From G963691885 sp963691885 (lineage in GTDB: Bacteria > Pseudomonadota > Alphaproteobacteria > UBA8366 > Aestuariispiraceae), in assembly GCA_963691885.1 (NCBI GenBank), contig OY829843.1, forward strand, positions 310,001 to 374,000: 64,000 nucleotides of DNA. The letters run 5' to 3'. Every line of letters starts with the position of its first letter. Within the stretch, counting starts at the first letter, position 1. Below, one piece after another: positions 8,463 to 17,345 of this stretch. The notes beneath the pieces were generated by a model, which worked only from the letters and a program-made list of their open reading frames with translations, was not told where the DNA came from and ran no database searches. The translations under genes and the position numbers were made by a program.

Positions 8463-9309
8463 ACGTCAACTCCCGTTGTTTCTCATTTATGACTTGCTTT
8501 GATCCGACAATTCGCACCTCGCCCTGAAGCGTCAGATGGGCAGCTTCAATAACGCCACGTTGCACCAAAGACTCGGCATAAAAGACCCCGGCCTCAATTG
8601 CCTGGTTTCTATCCGTCTCATTGAGGGATCCCACATCCACTGTGACAAGCTTGCCCCCAAGATCAGAATCCGGGCTCAAAACCTCGGCAGGTTCGCGTCG
8701 GATAGCCGGATGATCTGGAAGATCAACAGCGTTTGCAATCATCGTTGCCGCCGCGTCGGCTCGCGCTGCGCCCTCTGCCAGCACGGTGACACTGTCCGCA
8801 ATGCCCAGAGAGTGGCTTCGCCCCCGCCAGCCAGATGTCGCGATACCACGCACGGGGTTATCATGCCGGATCTTGACCAGACCACTTGTTTCGCTTGCCA
8901 TGGCACCGGTCATCACCTGACCCTCTTCAAGATGAAAAGCGATATCCCCACCATTGTTGACATAGGCCTTGGATAGGTCCGCACCACTCGTCATCGCAGC
9001 GAGGACGGTCTCCGCGACGGCGCCCGCGACGGCTGCCATGGGTGTTATGAAGCAGGGCAAATGCAGGACAGCGGCGTGCTGCATCCGGTTTGCAATAGTG
9101 CTGGAAAAGACCTGTTTGGCCCGACACTTCGCCCGCAATGCAGGCAGTTCATCAACAAGTTCTGTCAGAACCGTCTGAAACCGCTCTTCAGCCAGGCGAA
9201 AAGCATCTCCACGACCTTCCCCTTCCGCCCCCAGGACCAGATCAATCGGCCCATGTGACAGATGCAGTCGCTTACCGTCCGGCAACATTCGGGCAGAGGC
9301 CTGTTCCAT
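8455..9309 (-). CDS. UPF0280 protein, ApbE-like; candidate flavin transferase
   Basis: 284 residues. It matches the UPF0280 family (LLPDGKRLHLSHGPIDLV near the start) and shows motifs of the ApbE flavin-transferase fold: VNNGGDI (about residues 117-123), GIATSGWRG (about 155-163) and ADAAATMIANA (about 184-194). These correspond to ApbE's NxGGDI, ATSG and ADAxAT segments. ApbE attaches FMN to a Thr/Ser in an SGAT-type motif of partner proteins. The gene begins 4 bp after the stop of the reductase-like gene, which contains such a motif. I chose the ATG at 9309 because it follows the upstream stop directly and gives the family length; an ATG at 9360 would overlap the reductase gene by 47 bp. 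Biochemical function is inferred; no UPF0280 activity is known to me. Confidence 0.8.
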   Translation of the reverse strand: MEQASARMLPDGKRLHLSHGPIDLVLGAEGEGRGDAFRLAEERFQTVLTELVDELPALRAKCRAKQVFSSTIANRMQHAAVLHLPCFITPMAAVAGAVAETVLAAMTSGADLSKAYVNNGGDIAFHLEEGQVMTGAMASETSGLVKIRHDNPVRGIATSGWRGRSHSLGIADSVTVLAEGAARADAAATMIANAVDLPDHPAIRREPAEVLSPDSDLGGKLVTVDVGSLNETDRNQAIEAGVFYAESLVQRGVIEAAHLTLQGEVRIVGSKQVINEKQRELTYA

Positions 9310-9313
9310 CCTG

Positions 9314-10780
9314 CTATCCGTTTCCGGCCCGCGATGTCGACCGTCCCCCTGCATCGACAAGCTTTATGTCTGCACCGTACTCCCCGCCTTTTTCAACAAT
9401 ATCGGCGACAGAGCGAACATGGTCACCATGCCCGCCCAGCGAGACATAATCACCGCGGGAAACCGTAAATTCGAGCGGTGCAACCAGGGCCGGTGTTGGC
9501 ACATAGCCGAAAGAATTATCGGGCATGGCCAACACATCAACCATCACCGTTATGCCACCGCCTGGCCAGACATAGGCAGGCGCACCACCGCATGTTACCC
9601 GTGTCTTCAACGCCTGTACGGACCGGGTGAGGCGGACCGGCTTCCGGGTCGCCCCGGACCGCAAAGACCCCCCAGCGCCCCCCATGAACAGAACCGTGCA
9701 CAAAGAGGGTTCACAATTTTCAGCAATTAAATCAACGGTCGGCTGTAACGCTTCCGGCAGGTCCTGCGCCACAGGTTCCAGCGCATCGTTCAGCACAAAA
9801 TAGCGATACTGTTCCCCCGTTGTTGACACCATCAACAGGCTCAGGCCCGGACGCGCGCCCTTCTTCTCTTTCCAGTTCCCCAGAATTACGAGTGGATCTT
9901 CAATGTCGGTTCCACCCCAACCAAGACCAGGTTCCGCCACCTGAAAATATCGACCCGGTGTGGATCGACGCCCTTTGATGGTGATCCCCGTGTCGGGCCA
10001 GCCCAGAACTTTGCCAGCCTGATGTTCAGAGACAACACCGGTGATGTGATCATCGACCACGACCACCTCATCAACCAACCCTTCCCAATGAGAGGCGAAC
10101 ATCCCGATCGTTGCAGAGCCACAACCAACCCGCATCCGTTCTTCCCGGTGCCCGTCCACGATTGGCGGTTGACCTGCCTGGACGATGACACTCGATCCCC
10201 CGTCGATGGTCAACTCAACCACCTCTTTATTGCAAAGACGCATCAAGGTGTCACAGGTCACCCGGCCCTCCGCCTTGGACCCGCCGGTCAGGTGATGGAC
10301 GCCCCCAAGAGATAACATCTGTGAGCCGTACTCACTGGTCATTACATGACCGACCGCTTCCCCCTGTGACCGCACATTCGCGGCCTCGGGACCGAGATGG
10401 CGATCCGTGTCAATCTTCACCTTTACACCACAATAGGAAAAAATTGCCTCTGTCACGACCGTGACGAAATCGACCCCGTCGATTTCGCGGCTAACGATGA
10501 AGGGGGCCGGCTTATAGTCAGGATATGTTGTGCCGGCGCCAATCGCGGTTACAAAAACGTCTTCTCCCTTTACGACACTACCGTCCCAGTCCTCTTGCAG
10601 GAAAGGTGTCACCTCCCCTTTTTCGGCTATACGCTGATCCATCATGACAAGGGGATCACAGCGGATGATGCGCCCATCCTGGTTGGCGTAGCGATCGCAG
10701 GCACCGGTCTTACCGGGCGCAATATAGCACATCACAGGGCAGGCGTCGCAGCGGATCTTTTCGTCTGAGACAGCACTCAT
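9314..10780 (-). CDS. 6-hydroxynicotinate reductase-like Fe-S protein with SGAT motif
   Basis: 488 residues of the 6-hydroxynicotinate reductase family known from reductive nicotinate breakdown (Eubacterium barkeri Hnr): reduction of 6-hydroxynicotinate to 1,4,5,6-tetrahydro-6-oxonicotinate. An N-terminal cysteine cluster, Cys11-x2-Cys14-x3-Cys18-x9-Cys28 with Cys41 following, should bind an Fe-S cluster. Residues 375-378 are SGAT inside GGAGGSLRSGATRKPVRL, resembling the acceptor motif used by ApbE flavin transferases, with Thr378 the candidate site; the Asp usually three residues before the Ser is a Ser here. Cys176, 183, 220, 356, 361 and 397 are further possible ligands. The gene overlaps the upstream hydroxylase gene by 4 bp (ATGA). 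The actual substrate could be another hydroxylated N-heterocycle. Confidence 0.8.
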   Translation of the reverse strand: MSAVSDEKIRCDACPVMCYIAPGKTGACDRYANQDGRIIRCDPLVMMDQRIAEKGEVTPFLQEDWDGSVVKGEDVFVTAIGAGTTYPDYKPAPFIVSREIDGVDFVTVVTEAIFSYCGVKVKIDTDRHLGPEAANVRSQGEAVGHVMTSEYGSQMLSLGGVHHLTGGSKAEGRVTCDTLMRLCNKEVVELTIDGGSSVIVQAGQPPIVDGHREERMRVGCGSATIGMFASHWEGLVDEVVVVDDHITGVVSEHQAGKVLGWPDTGITIKGRRSTPGRYFQVAEPGLGWGGTDIEDPLVILGNWKEKKGARPGLSLLMVSTTGEQYRYFVLNDALEPVAQDLPEALQPTVDLIAENCEPSLCTVLFMGGAGGSLRSGATRKPVRLTRSVQALKTRVTCGGAPAYVWPGGGITVMVDVLAMPDNSFGYVPTPALVAPLEFTVSRGDYVSLGGHGDHVRSVADIVEKGGEYGADIKLVDAGGRSTSRAGNG

Positions 10781-13533
10781 GACTTACCCTCCTCGGCCTT
10801 GATTGCCCGGAGGACACGATGTGGCAGGGCCGGTAGCTCTGTCAGTCGTGCACCGCTGGCATGCCGGATTGCGTTCAAAATTGCGGGCGCCGTTGGGATC
10901 AGAACGTGCTCACCCAACCCTTTTGCCCCCATCGGTCCTTCCGGATCCGGCTTCTCAATCAGAATAGATGTAACTTTGGGCATATCGCCAATAGTCGGGA
11001 TCAGGTAATCGTGCAGATTTTCGGTGCGGCCCGGGATGAATTCTTCCATCAGGGCCATGCCCAGCCCCTGTGCAATCCCTCCCTCAATCTGACCTTCCGC
11101 CAAAAGCGGATTGATCACGCGGCCCAGATCATGGGCAGCGATAATATGGTTAACCTTGACCGTACCAAGCTCCATATCGACAGAGACCACGGCGATCTGC
11201 GCCCCATAACCATAAACGGCATAAGGCTTGCCCTGGCCGTTTTCGTCCAAGGGTTCGGTCGGTGGGTCATAGGTTTCTTCCGCCCTTAACACATAGCCCA
11301 GCTCATCGGCGTCAAACGCGGATAGATCGATTTCCCGCACGGCGTCACCATCTCGCATGACCAGCTGCGCATCGATCAATTCAATGCTGGCCTTGTCCGA
11401 CATATTGCCCAGCCGCAGTATCTTTTCCCGCAGCGCCCGACCGGCAAGTTCAGCGGCCTTCCCGGTCACATAGGTCTGACGCGACGCTGATGTCTTGCCG
11501 CAATCAGGTGTCAGCCCGGTATCCGGTCCGATCAGGGTAAATGTCGCAATATCGACACCCAAAGCATCAGCGCAGATTTGCGTGATCACTGTGTTCGCAC
11601 CCTGCCCTATATCTGTCGCCCCCTGATGCAGGACAACCTCGCCTTTGGCGGAGATGCCAAGGCGAATTGTGGAGGGGTTGGGCAGAGATGTATTGCCACA
11701 ACCATACCAGCAGGATGCCAACCCCACGCCCTTTCTTATTGAAGGGCTGCCCTCATTCCATTGACCAGCTTCCAGCAACGCGGCTTGCCAATGGGGTTCC
11801 AGTGCATCTAGACATTCGTAAATACCAACACCATGTATTTCCTGATCGCAAACTGTATGATCCCCATCCAGCAATGCATTTCCGCGTCTGAATTCCAGCT
11901 GATCCAGTCCTGACGCTTCCGCCAGATCGGCAAACAGAATTTCTTGTAGAATGGCCGCCTGCGGGACCCCGAAACCTCTGAAGGCCCCGGCGACCGGTCC
12001 ATTGGTGTGGATGGCCCGGGTGGTTGCCCGATAGTTGGGTATGCGATAAGGGCCGGAGGCATGGACAGGCACACGGTTAGCAACCGTTGGTCCCCAGGAT
12101 GCATAGGCCCCGGTATTGAAGTCACCGTCAAATTCCATTGCAACAATGCGACCATCCCGATCGGCACCAATTCGCGCTGTCATGTCCGACGGGTGCCGCT
12201 TTGTACTGGATGCCATGCTATCCCGCCTCGAATACACCATCCGGCACGGCTGTCCTGTCTTCAAAGTCACCAAACCGATCAGGGGTTGCAGGGAGACATC
12301 CAGCTTGGATCCAAATCCACCACCTGCAGCCGCTGGAATGATGCGCAGTTTTTCCGGATCCAGGTCGAGAAGTTTTGCCGTATCATCACGGTCCATAATT
12401 GGAGCCTGGGTGCAGGCCTGAATAACCAGTGTATCGCCGTCCATCCAGGCTGCGCCGGCCTCCGGCTCAATATAGGCATGCTCCACAAAGCCGGTGACAA
12501 CATGGCCCTCGGCAACAAAGGCGGCATGGCCCATCGCCGTTGCTGCGTCACCGGTTGCAACATGGCCGCGGATAAGAAGATTGTCCGGTCGATCCTCGTG
12601 CAAGTCCGTATGATCAGGCCCCGTTGCATCGGAAACACTCAACATCTCCGTTTCCGGTGCCCAGGTGATTGGAAAATCGTCCAGTGACATGATTGAAAGA
12701 CTGTCGGCTTTACCAACGACAAGCGCAACAGCCTCCCCCTTGAATCGGGTTCGTTCTTCCGCCAGTGCCGGTTGATCAGCAAAAGGCGGAATGACGCCAA
12801 ACCGGTTCACGCCGGGAATGTCAGCCGCCGTAAAGATATGGGTTACACCTTCGTTTTGATTTACCCAGTTCTCCAGATCACCGAACTCAAAAGCCGACTG
12901 GAAAAATGGTGACCTGATAACCCGAACAAGAAGAGCATCCTCCGGCCAATAATCAGCGCCAAAAACCTCGCGTCCATCAACTTTGGGCGGCCCATCCAGC
13001 CTCTCTATCCGGTGTCCCACCGCCGAGCCCGCCGCAGGAAGGGGCGGCACCGATTTTGACGTCCCAACATCGCAGACTGCGTCGATGATTTTCCGGTACC
13101 CGGTGCAGCGGCACAAAACACCACCCAAGGCGTCTTCAACCTCTTCCGGCTTTGGGGACGGGTTTTCCCTCAACAGGGCGGTTGCGGCCATGATCATGCC
13201 CGGCGTGCAGATCCCGCATTGTGCCGCGCCATGACGGAGAAAGGCCTCCTGGAGCGGGCTTAGTCCGTCTTTGCTGATACCTTCGATTGTGGTGACGTCG
13301 CGCCCAAGAACCTGAATTACCGGTGTCAGACAGGCACAAACAGGCTCTCCATCAACCAGAACCGTGCAAGCACCACAATCACCCGCATCGCAACCAACCT
13401 TGGTACCCCGCAAGGTAAACTCTTCACGCAGGACTTCCGTCAGGCGTCGACCTGGCACGGAAGTAACTGCCCTTTTTTCCCCGTTAACGGTAATGATGCT
13501 GGAGGCAGAGTGCACAGGTTTTATGCTGTTCAT
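10777..13533 (-). CDS. Xanthine-dehydrogenase-family hydroxylase, fused [2Fe-2S] and molybdopterin subunits
   Basis: 918 residues. Residues 1-160 form the two-cluster [2Fe-2S] subunit: Cys48, 53, 56, 68 (plant-ferredoxin type) and Cys106, 109, 141, 143. The rest, from about 175, is the molybdenum subunit with AAAGGGFGSKLD, GPVAGAFRGFGVPQ, and the catalytic Glu875 in GAKGLGEHVL. Enzymes of this family insert oxygen from water into carbons next to ring nitrogens. The small and large subunits are usually separate; here they are one chain, as in XdhD-like proteins. The FAD subunit is encoded just upstream with a 4-bp overlap. Given the next gene, hydroxylation of nicotinate or a similar heterocycle is likelier than of xanthine. 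No XdhC-type molybdenum-cofactor chaperone gene lies in this window. Confidence 0.92.
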   Translation of the reverse strand: MNSIKPVHSASSIITVNGEKRAVTSVPGRRLTEVLREEFTLRGTKVGCDAGDCGACTVLVDGEPVCACLTPVIQVLGRDVTTIEGISKDGLSPLQEAFLRHGAAQCGICTPGMIMAATALLRENPSPKPEEVEDALGGVLCRCTGYRKIIDAVCDVGTSKSVPPLPAAGSAVGHRIERLDGPPKVDGREVFGADYWPEDALLVRVIRSPFFQSAFEFGDLENWVNQNEGVTHIFTAADIPGVNRFGVIPPFADQPALAEERTRFKGEAVALVVGKADSLSIMSLDDFPITWAPETEMLSVSDATGPDHTDLHEDRPDNLLIRGHVATGDAATAMGHAAFVAEGHVVTGFVEHAYIEPEAGAAWMDGDTLVIQACTQAPIMDRDDTAKLLDLDPEKLRIIPAAAGGGFGSKLDVSLQPLIGLVTLKTGQPCRMVYSRRDSMASSTKRHPSDMTARIGADRDGRIVAMEFDGDFNTGAYASWGPTVANRVPVHASGPYRIPNYRATTRAIHTNGPVAGAFRGFGVPQAAILQEILFADLAEASGLDQLEFRRGNALLDGDHTVCDQEIHGVGIYECLDALEPHWQAALLEAGQWNEGSPSIRKGVGLASCWYGCGNTSLPNPSTIRLGISAKGEVVLHQGATDIGQGANTVITQICADALGVDIATFTLIGPDTGLTPDCGKTSASRQTYVTGKAAELAGRALREKILRLGNMSDKASIELIDAQLVMRDGDAVREIDLSAFDADELGYVLRAEETYDPPTEPLDENGQGKPYAVYGYGAQIAVVSVDMELGTVKVNHIIAAHDLGRVINPLLAEGQIEGGIAQGLGMALMEEFIPGRTENLHDYLIPTIGDMPKVTSILIEKPDPEGPMGAKGLGEHVLIPTAPAILNAIRHASGARLTELPALPHRVLRAIKAEEGKS

Positions 13534-14402
13534 GCCGCACCCCCCATTGTGTCATCCACCAAGGCCTGAACCACACGTTTTACAAGGGTGCAGGACGCAT
13601 CCCGGCGAAACGAATGGTCAGCTCGAACATCATCGATCGGGCTGAGCACCGGATAAATCTGTTCCGGTGTGATTGCATCAACAATCGAGGCGTTAAAGCT
13701 CTGCCCGACAAGCGCGCGTTCCACCGCTTTCAGCCTGGTTGCAACAGCACTACAGGCCCCGACAGATATGGCCGCCTGCGTAATCTGCCCATTCGAAACG
13801 ACAAGTCTGGCCGCCACCATTGAAATGGAGATGACAAGATATTTGCGCGCACCCAGTTTGGAGAAGTGTGATATACCCTCCCCAGATTCTTTCGGGATCA
13901 GAATACGGGTCAGAATTTCTCCTGTTTTGCGCTGTGTCTCGCGCGGTCCGGTCAGGAACTCTGACAGAGGTAACTCACGCGTACCTTTCGCCGAGGACAA
14001 TTCAACCCGTGCATCCAGAACCAGCAAAGGCGGAACCCCATCCGCCGCGGGCGACGCATTGCACAGGTTTCCGGCCACGGTCCCGGCATTCTGGATCTGG
14101 ATCGAGCCTACTTCCCGCGCGGCCAGCTTAAGGGCATCAAATGCGGGTGGCAGATCAGCCCGTATCACATCTGTCCAGGACGTTGTTGCGCCGATAGACC
14201 AGAAATCCGTTTCCTCAGAGATACCGCGCAGGGCCTCAATCGCGGTTATGTCCAATATGGTTTGGGTCAGTTGTGGTGCACTGGTTGCCGGAAAAAGGTC
14301 GGTACATCCGGCTGCAATCACGCCGTCATTCTGCGCCAGCCACTGTAGCGCCTCTTCAAGATCACTGGGTCGGAAGTAAACCATCGCCCATCCTGTCATC
14401 AC
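13530..14402 (-). CDS. FAD-binding subunit of the molybdenum hydroxylase
   Basis: 290 residues of the CoxM/XdhB medium-subunit family. FAD-binding signatures are visible: AAGCTDLFPA near residue 35 and IQIQNAGTVAGNLCNASPAADGVPPLL around 100-125, with the CO-dehydrogenase flavoprotein C-terminal domain after. It should pass electrons from the Fe-S clusters of the partner chain to an acceptor. First gene of the minus-strand operon. Two starts are close: the ATG pair at 14402/14399 and the ATG at 14384, which has AGGATGG upstream and starts at the family-conserved MVYFRP; the shorter one may be the true start. An operator-like site lies 55 bp upstream, shared with the divergent marR. Confidence 0.9.
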   Translation of the reverse strand: MMTGWAMVYFRPSDLEEALQWLAQNDGVIAAGCTDLFPATSAPQLTQTILDITAIEALRGISEETDFWSIGATTSWTDVIRADLPPAFDALKLAAREVGSIQIQNAGTVAGNLCNASPAADGVPPLLVLDARVELSSAKGTRELPLSEFLTGPRETQRKTGEILTRILIPKESGEGISHFSKLGARKYLVISISMVAARLVVSNGQITQAAISVGACSAVATRLKAVERALVGQSFNASIVDAITPEQIYPVLSPIDDVRADHSFRRDASCTLVKRVVQALVDDTMGGAA

Positions 14403-14456
14403 GACTGGCCGTCTGTGCCAGCCCCCGCCTGGTGATGCTGTTCACCGCACCTCAAA

Positions 14457-14476
14457 TTCATTCGTACACAAATAAA
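14457..14476 (+). promoter_or_regulatory. Predicted MarR operator, site 1
   Basis: TTCATTCGTACACAAATAAA, an imperfect palindrome (16 of 20 positions self-complementary by eye) between the divergent hydroxylase operon and marR. It matches site 2 at 17 of 20 and site 3 at 14 of 20. The shared core is TTCGTA followed two bases later by CA. Its place between the divergent genes suits autoregulation. Confidence 0.65.
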
Positions 14477-14536
14477 GTTTGCGGTCGACAGTCTATGCTG
14501 TCAACACTGATAGTGGCTGCAACAGAGGGATGTGAA

Positions 14537-14983
14537 ATGCCGCAAAACGCAACTTCAAGCGCAAGCAAAAGCCAGACGGGCTACAATCTGGATGAACAGG
14601 TTGGTTTCATCCTGCGCCGGGTCAGTCAACGTCACCTCGCGATTTTTGCGGAACATATTCCCGACCTGACCTCCACACAGTTCGCGGTACTTGCCAAACT
14701 TTGCGAGGTTGGCCCGCTTTCCCAAAATGAGTTGGGGCGTCGCACCGCCATGGATGCAGCAACAATTAAGGGCGTGATCGACCGGCTACGACTGCGTGGA
14801 CTTGTAACGTCCCGGCCTGATCCAGGCGACCTGCGTCGGATCACGGTTCTCGCAACAGAAGATGGCAGGGCCATGTTCGATCAGTTCAGTCAGGCTGCGC
14901 TCGCCATAACCGAAGAAACCATGGCACCGCTTGATGATCAGGAACGTGTTGCCTTTTTGACCCTGCTGCAAAAACTCGTCTGA
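14537..14983 (+). CDS. MarR-family transcriptional regulator of the catabolic island
   Basis: 148 residues. A winged helix-turn-helix of the MarR type: LTSTQFAVLAKLCEVGPLSQ leads into ELGRRTAMDAATIKGVIDRL (recognition helix) and the wing RPDPGDLRRITVLAT. The DNA-binding stretch resembles NicR/BpsR-type MarR proteins, which repress nicotinate catabolic genes and respond to 6-hydroxynicotinate. This fits the neighbouring reductase-like gene, but the ligand here is unproven. The ATG at 14537 has AGAGGGA six bases upstream and is preferred to in-frame upstream ATGs at 14495 and earlier, which would run through the operator. Transcribed away from the hydroxylase operon; converges on the transporter operon with a 12-bp gap. 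Confidence 0.9.
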   Translation: MPQNATSSASKSQTGYNLDEQVGFILRRVSQRHLAIFAEHIPDLTSTQFAVLAKLCEVGPLSQNELGRRTAMDAATIKGVIDRLRLRGLVTSRPDPGDLRRITVLATEDGRAMFDQFSQAALAITEETMAPLDDQERVAFLTLLQKLV

Positions 14984-14995
14984 CACGACCCGGCG

Positions 14996-15694
14996 TTAAA
15001 CACCGACATAGCGCCTCAGCAAGGTCTGGTTGCTTTGTAAGCTTTCGGCGGTCACGGTTTCACGGCTCTGTCCGTTTTCGATAAAAGTGACGCGGTCGGC
15101 GATGTTCAGCACCGCTTCGACCCGCTGCTCAACCAAGACAACACAAACACCTTCTTCCCTCATCTGCAGAATGACCTGACGGATCTGCTCAATCATGGAG
15201 GGCTGCAGCCCCTCTGTCGGCTCGTCCAGCAACAGGACCGAAGGTTCAATGCAGAGCGCCCGTGCGGTTGCCAGCATCTGCTGCTCTCCGCCGGACAGAG
15301 TACCTGCGCGCTGATCCATCCGTTCGCGAAGGCGGGGAAAGATGTCCAGAACACGCGCGCGTGTCGCCTCCCCCTTGTTGCGGACCATCAATCCGATTTC
15401 GAGATTCTCAGCCACCGTCAGTTCCGAGAATAACCGCCGGCCCTGGGGCACATAGCCGATGCCCTGCTTCGGGACATCATGAGCGGCGAGCGGTCCGATA
15501 TCCCGACCCTCAAACGTGATCCGGCCCGCTTTCAGCGGCAGCAATCCCATGATCGACTTCAGTGTTGTTGTTTTGCCAGCACCGTTTCGCCCCAGCAGGC
15601 ACAGGATTTCGCCCGCCTTCGCGTCCAGCGACAGGTTTTGCAGAACCATCGCGCTGCCGTAACCGGATTCTATCGCATCAACCGTCAACATCAT
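14996..15694 (-). CDS. Branched-chain-type ABC transporter ATPase (LivF-like)
   Basis: 232-residue ATP-binding subunit. Walker A is LLGRNGAGKTTTLK, the signature motif LSGGEQQMLATARAL, Walker B VLLLDEPTEGLQP, and the switch His is replaced by Gln in VLVEQRVEAVL, as is usual for LivF (EQ rather than EH). LivF-type ATPases pair with LivG on the inner face of the membrane. Last gene of the transporter operon, overlapping the LivG-like gene by 4 bp. The importer family is called branched-chain amino acid, but many members take up aromatic acids, amides or ureas; here the position inside the catabolic island points to the heterocycle substrate. Confidence 0.93.
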   Translation of the reverse strand: MMLTVDAIESGYGSAMVLQNLSLDAKAGEILCLLGRNGAGKTTTLKSIMGLLPLKAGRITFEGRDIGPLAAHDVPKQGIGYVPQGRRLFSELTVAENLEIGLMVRNKGEATRARVLDIFPRLRERMDQRAGTLSGGEQQMLATARALCIEPSVLLLDEPTEGLQPSMIEQIRQVILQMREEGVCVVLVEQRVEAVLNIADRVTFIENGQSRETVTAESLQSNQTLLRRYVGV

Positions 15695-16413
15695 CCGGTC
15701 CCTAGATAGGCAGCTTGCACAGCGTCATTGCCTTGTATCGCGTCCGGGGTTCCCTCCGCCAGAACCTGACCGAAATTCAGTACCGTGATACGGTCGGCCA
15801 GTTCCATGACCACGTTCATGTTGTGCTCAATCAGAAGGATGGTCGTTTCACCCGCAATGCCCCGGATCAATGCATTGAATTCGGCAATCTCGCTATCTGC
15901 CAGACCTTGGGTCGGTTCATCCAGGATCAACAATTTGGGTCGCTGACCATAGCCCATGGCGATTTCCAGAAGCCGCTGATGCCCATAGCTGAGGTCACCA
16001 GCGATCTGATCGGCCCTATCTGCGAGGCCGACGCGCTCGAGGGCCGCATCAACAGCAGCCTGCAGTTCAGCTGCCTCCCCCTCAAAGCCGCGTTGAACCG
16101 CCAGCGCCACATTTTCCGCAAGTGTCAGACGGTTGAAAATCGACGTGATCTGAAACGTATAGGCCATGCCAAGGGCGATCCGTTTATGTGCTGGCAGGGT
16201 CGAGATATCAGCCCCTTCGAAATGAACGGAACCGGACCCGGCAGCAATGCGACCGCAAAGCAGGCCAACAAAGGTCGTCTTGCCCGCACCATTCGGCCCG
16301 ATGAGCGCCCGTATCTCCCCCTGGTTCAGATCGAAATCAACATTCTCAACAGCCCGGATCCCCCCAAAGGATCGACTGAGACCGCGGGTGGACAGCAGGG
16401 TTACGGCAGCCAT
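15691..16413 (-). CDS. Branched-chain-type ABC transporter ATPase (LivG-like)
   Basis: 240-residue ATP-binding subunit with Walker A LIGPNGAGKTTFVGLL, signature LSYGHQRLLEIAMG, Walker B LLILDEPTQGLAD, and switch His in LLIEHNMNVVMELADRITV. The last motif and the LSYG variant of the signature are typical of LivG. It overlaps the permease gene upstream by 13 bp and the LivF-like gene downstream by 4 bp. It drives uptake together with LivF using the two permeases encoded next to it. Cytoplasmic, membrane-associated. Confidence 0.93.
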   Translation of the reverse strand: MAAVTLLSTRGLSRSFGGIRAVENVDFDLNQGEIRALIGPNGAGKTTFVGLLCGRIAAGSGSVHFEGADISTLPAHKRIALGMAYTFQITSIFNRLTLAENVALAVQRGFEGEAAELQAAVDAALERVGLADRADQIAGDLSYGHQRLLEIAMGYGQRPKLLILDEPTQGLADSEIAEFNALIRGIAGETTILLIEHNMNVVMELADRITVLNFGQVLAEGTPDAIQGNDAVQAAYLGTG

Positions 16414-17345
16414 TTGGCAACCCTCCCCCTGATCTCCCCCATTAGTCCCTGACGCGCAAACACGGTCAGCAGAACCAACGCGACACCGGCAATCAACATG
16501 TGAGCGGTCGTCACCTCACTGGCGAGGTCAATCAGATAGAACATGAACAGCGTACCGACCAATGGGCCCAGCACGGTTCCAGCGCCCCCCAGCAGCACCC
16601 AGAGCAATGGGAAAATCGAGTATTGCACGGAGGCAAAGGTTGCCCCGACATAGCCGAACAGCAATCCATAGGAGGCCCCCGCCAACCCTGAAATCGTGCC
16701 GGACAATATGACCGCCAACAGCTTGTAGCGCAGCGTGTCATAGCCCAGCATCCGCGACCTTTCTTCATTCTCGCGGATCGCAACCAGAACCCGGCCAACC
16801 TTTGTATGGACCAGCCACAGCGTTAGACCCATGCAAAAACCGAACAAGATAAAAGCGGCGAAATAGCGGTTCGTCGGATCGCTGAGATCGATGCCGGCCA
16901 GCATCCGATCCGCCTGCTGAATGACGAAACCCTCATCGCCCCTCGTATACTCACCGAAATAAAGGACGGTCAGAAAACCCGCCTGGGCAAACATCAGGGT
17001 CACGATCATAAAGGCGACACCCGTGGTGCGCAGGGCCAGCACGCCAACAAGTGTTGAGACAAAAGCAGCCGCAATGGTTCCAACCAGCAGCGCCGGGAGT
17101 GGTGTGGCATCCATATACTCGATCATCAGGCCCAGGCCATACATGCCCGACGCAAAGAACAGGGCATGGCCCAGACTGAGCAGGCCCGTATAGCCAAACA
17201 TGATGTTGAACCCGACAGCATAGGAGGCCAATACCATAACCCGTGCCAGATTCCCGTGGTGATAGGCCGGCAACACAAACTGCAGCGCAAAGAGGAGCAC
17301 CAGAACGCCCAGATGCAAAACCAGGGATTTCCGAACGGCGCTCAC
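16401..17345 (-). CDS. Branched-chain-type ABC transporter permease (LivM-like)
   Basis: 314 residues, about nine to ten membrane helices, and the LivM family stretch VGFNIMFGYTGLLSLGHALFFASGMYGLG near residue 45-75. The EAA-like cytoplasmic loop that contacts the ATPase is in ENEERSRMLGYDTLRYKLLAVILSG. Forms the inner-membrane channel with the LivH-like protein. Starts 4 bp inside the end of the LivH-like gene, which implies coupled translation. Substrate inferred from the cluster only. Confidence 0.92.
   Translation of the reverse strand: MSAVRKSLVLHLGVLVLLFALQFVLPAYHHGNLARVMVLASYAVGFNIMFGYTGLLSLGHALFFASGMYGLGLMIEYMDATPLPALLVGTIAAAFVSTLVGVLALRTTGVAFMIVTLMFAQAGFLTVLYFGEYTRGDEGFVIQQADRMLAGIDLSDPTNRYFAAFILFGFCMGLTLWLVHTKVGRVLVAIRENEERSRMLGYDTLRYKLLAVILSGTISGLAGASYGLLFGYVGATFASVQYSIFPLLWVLLGGAGTVLGPLVGTLFMFYLIDLASEVTTAHMLIAGVALVLLTVFARQGLMGEIRGRVAKWLP

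Noticed and set aside
11808..12687. Long reading frames on both strands opposite the molybdenum hydroxylase gene
   Set aside because: They are antisense or shifted shadows of the hydroxylase, have no ribosome sites or family resemblance, and are rich in His/Arg as expected of shadow frames in GC-rich DNA.
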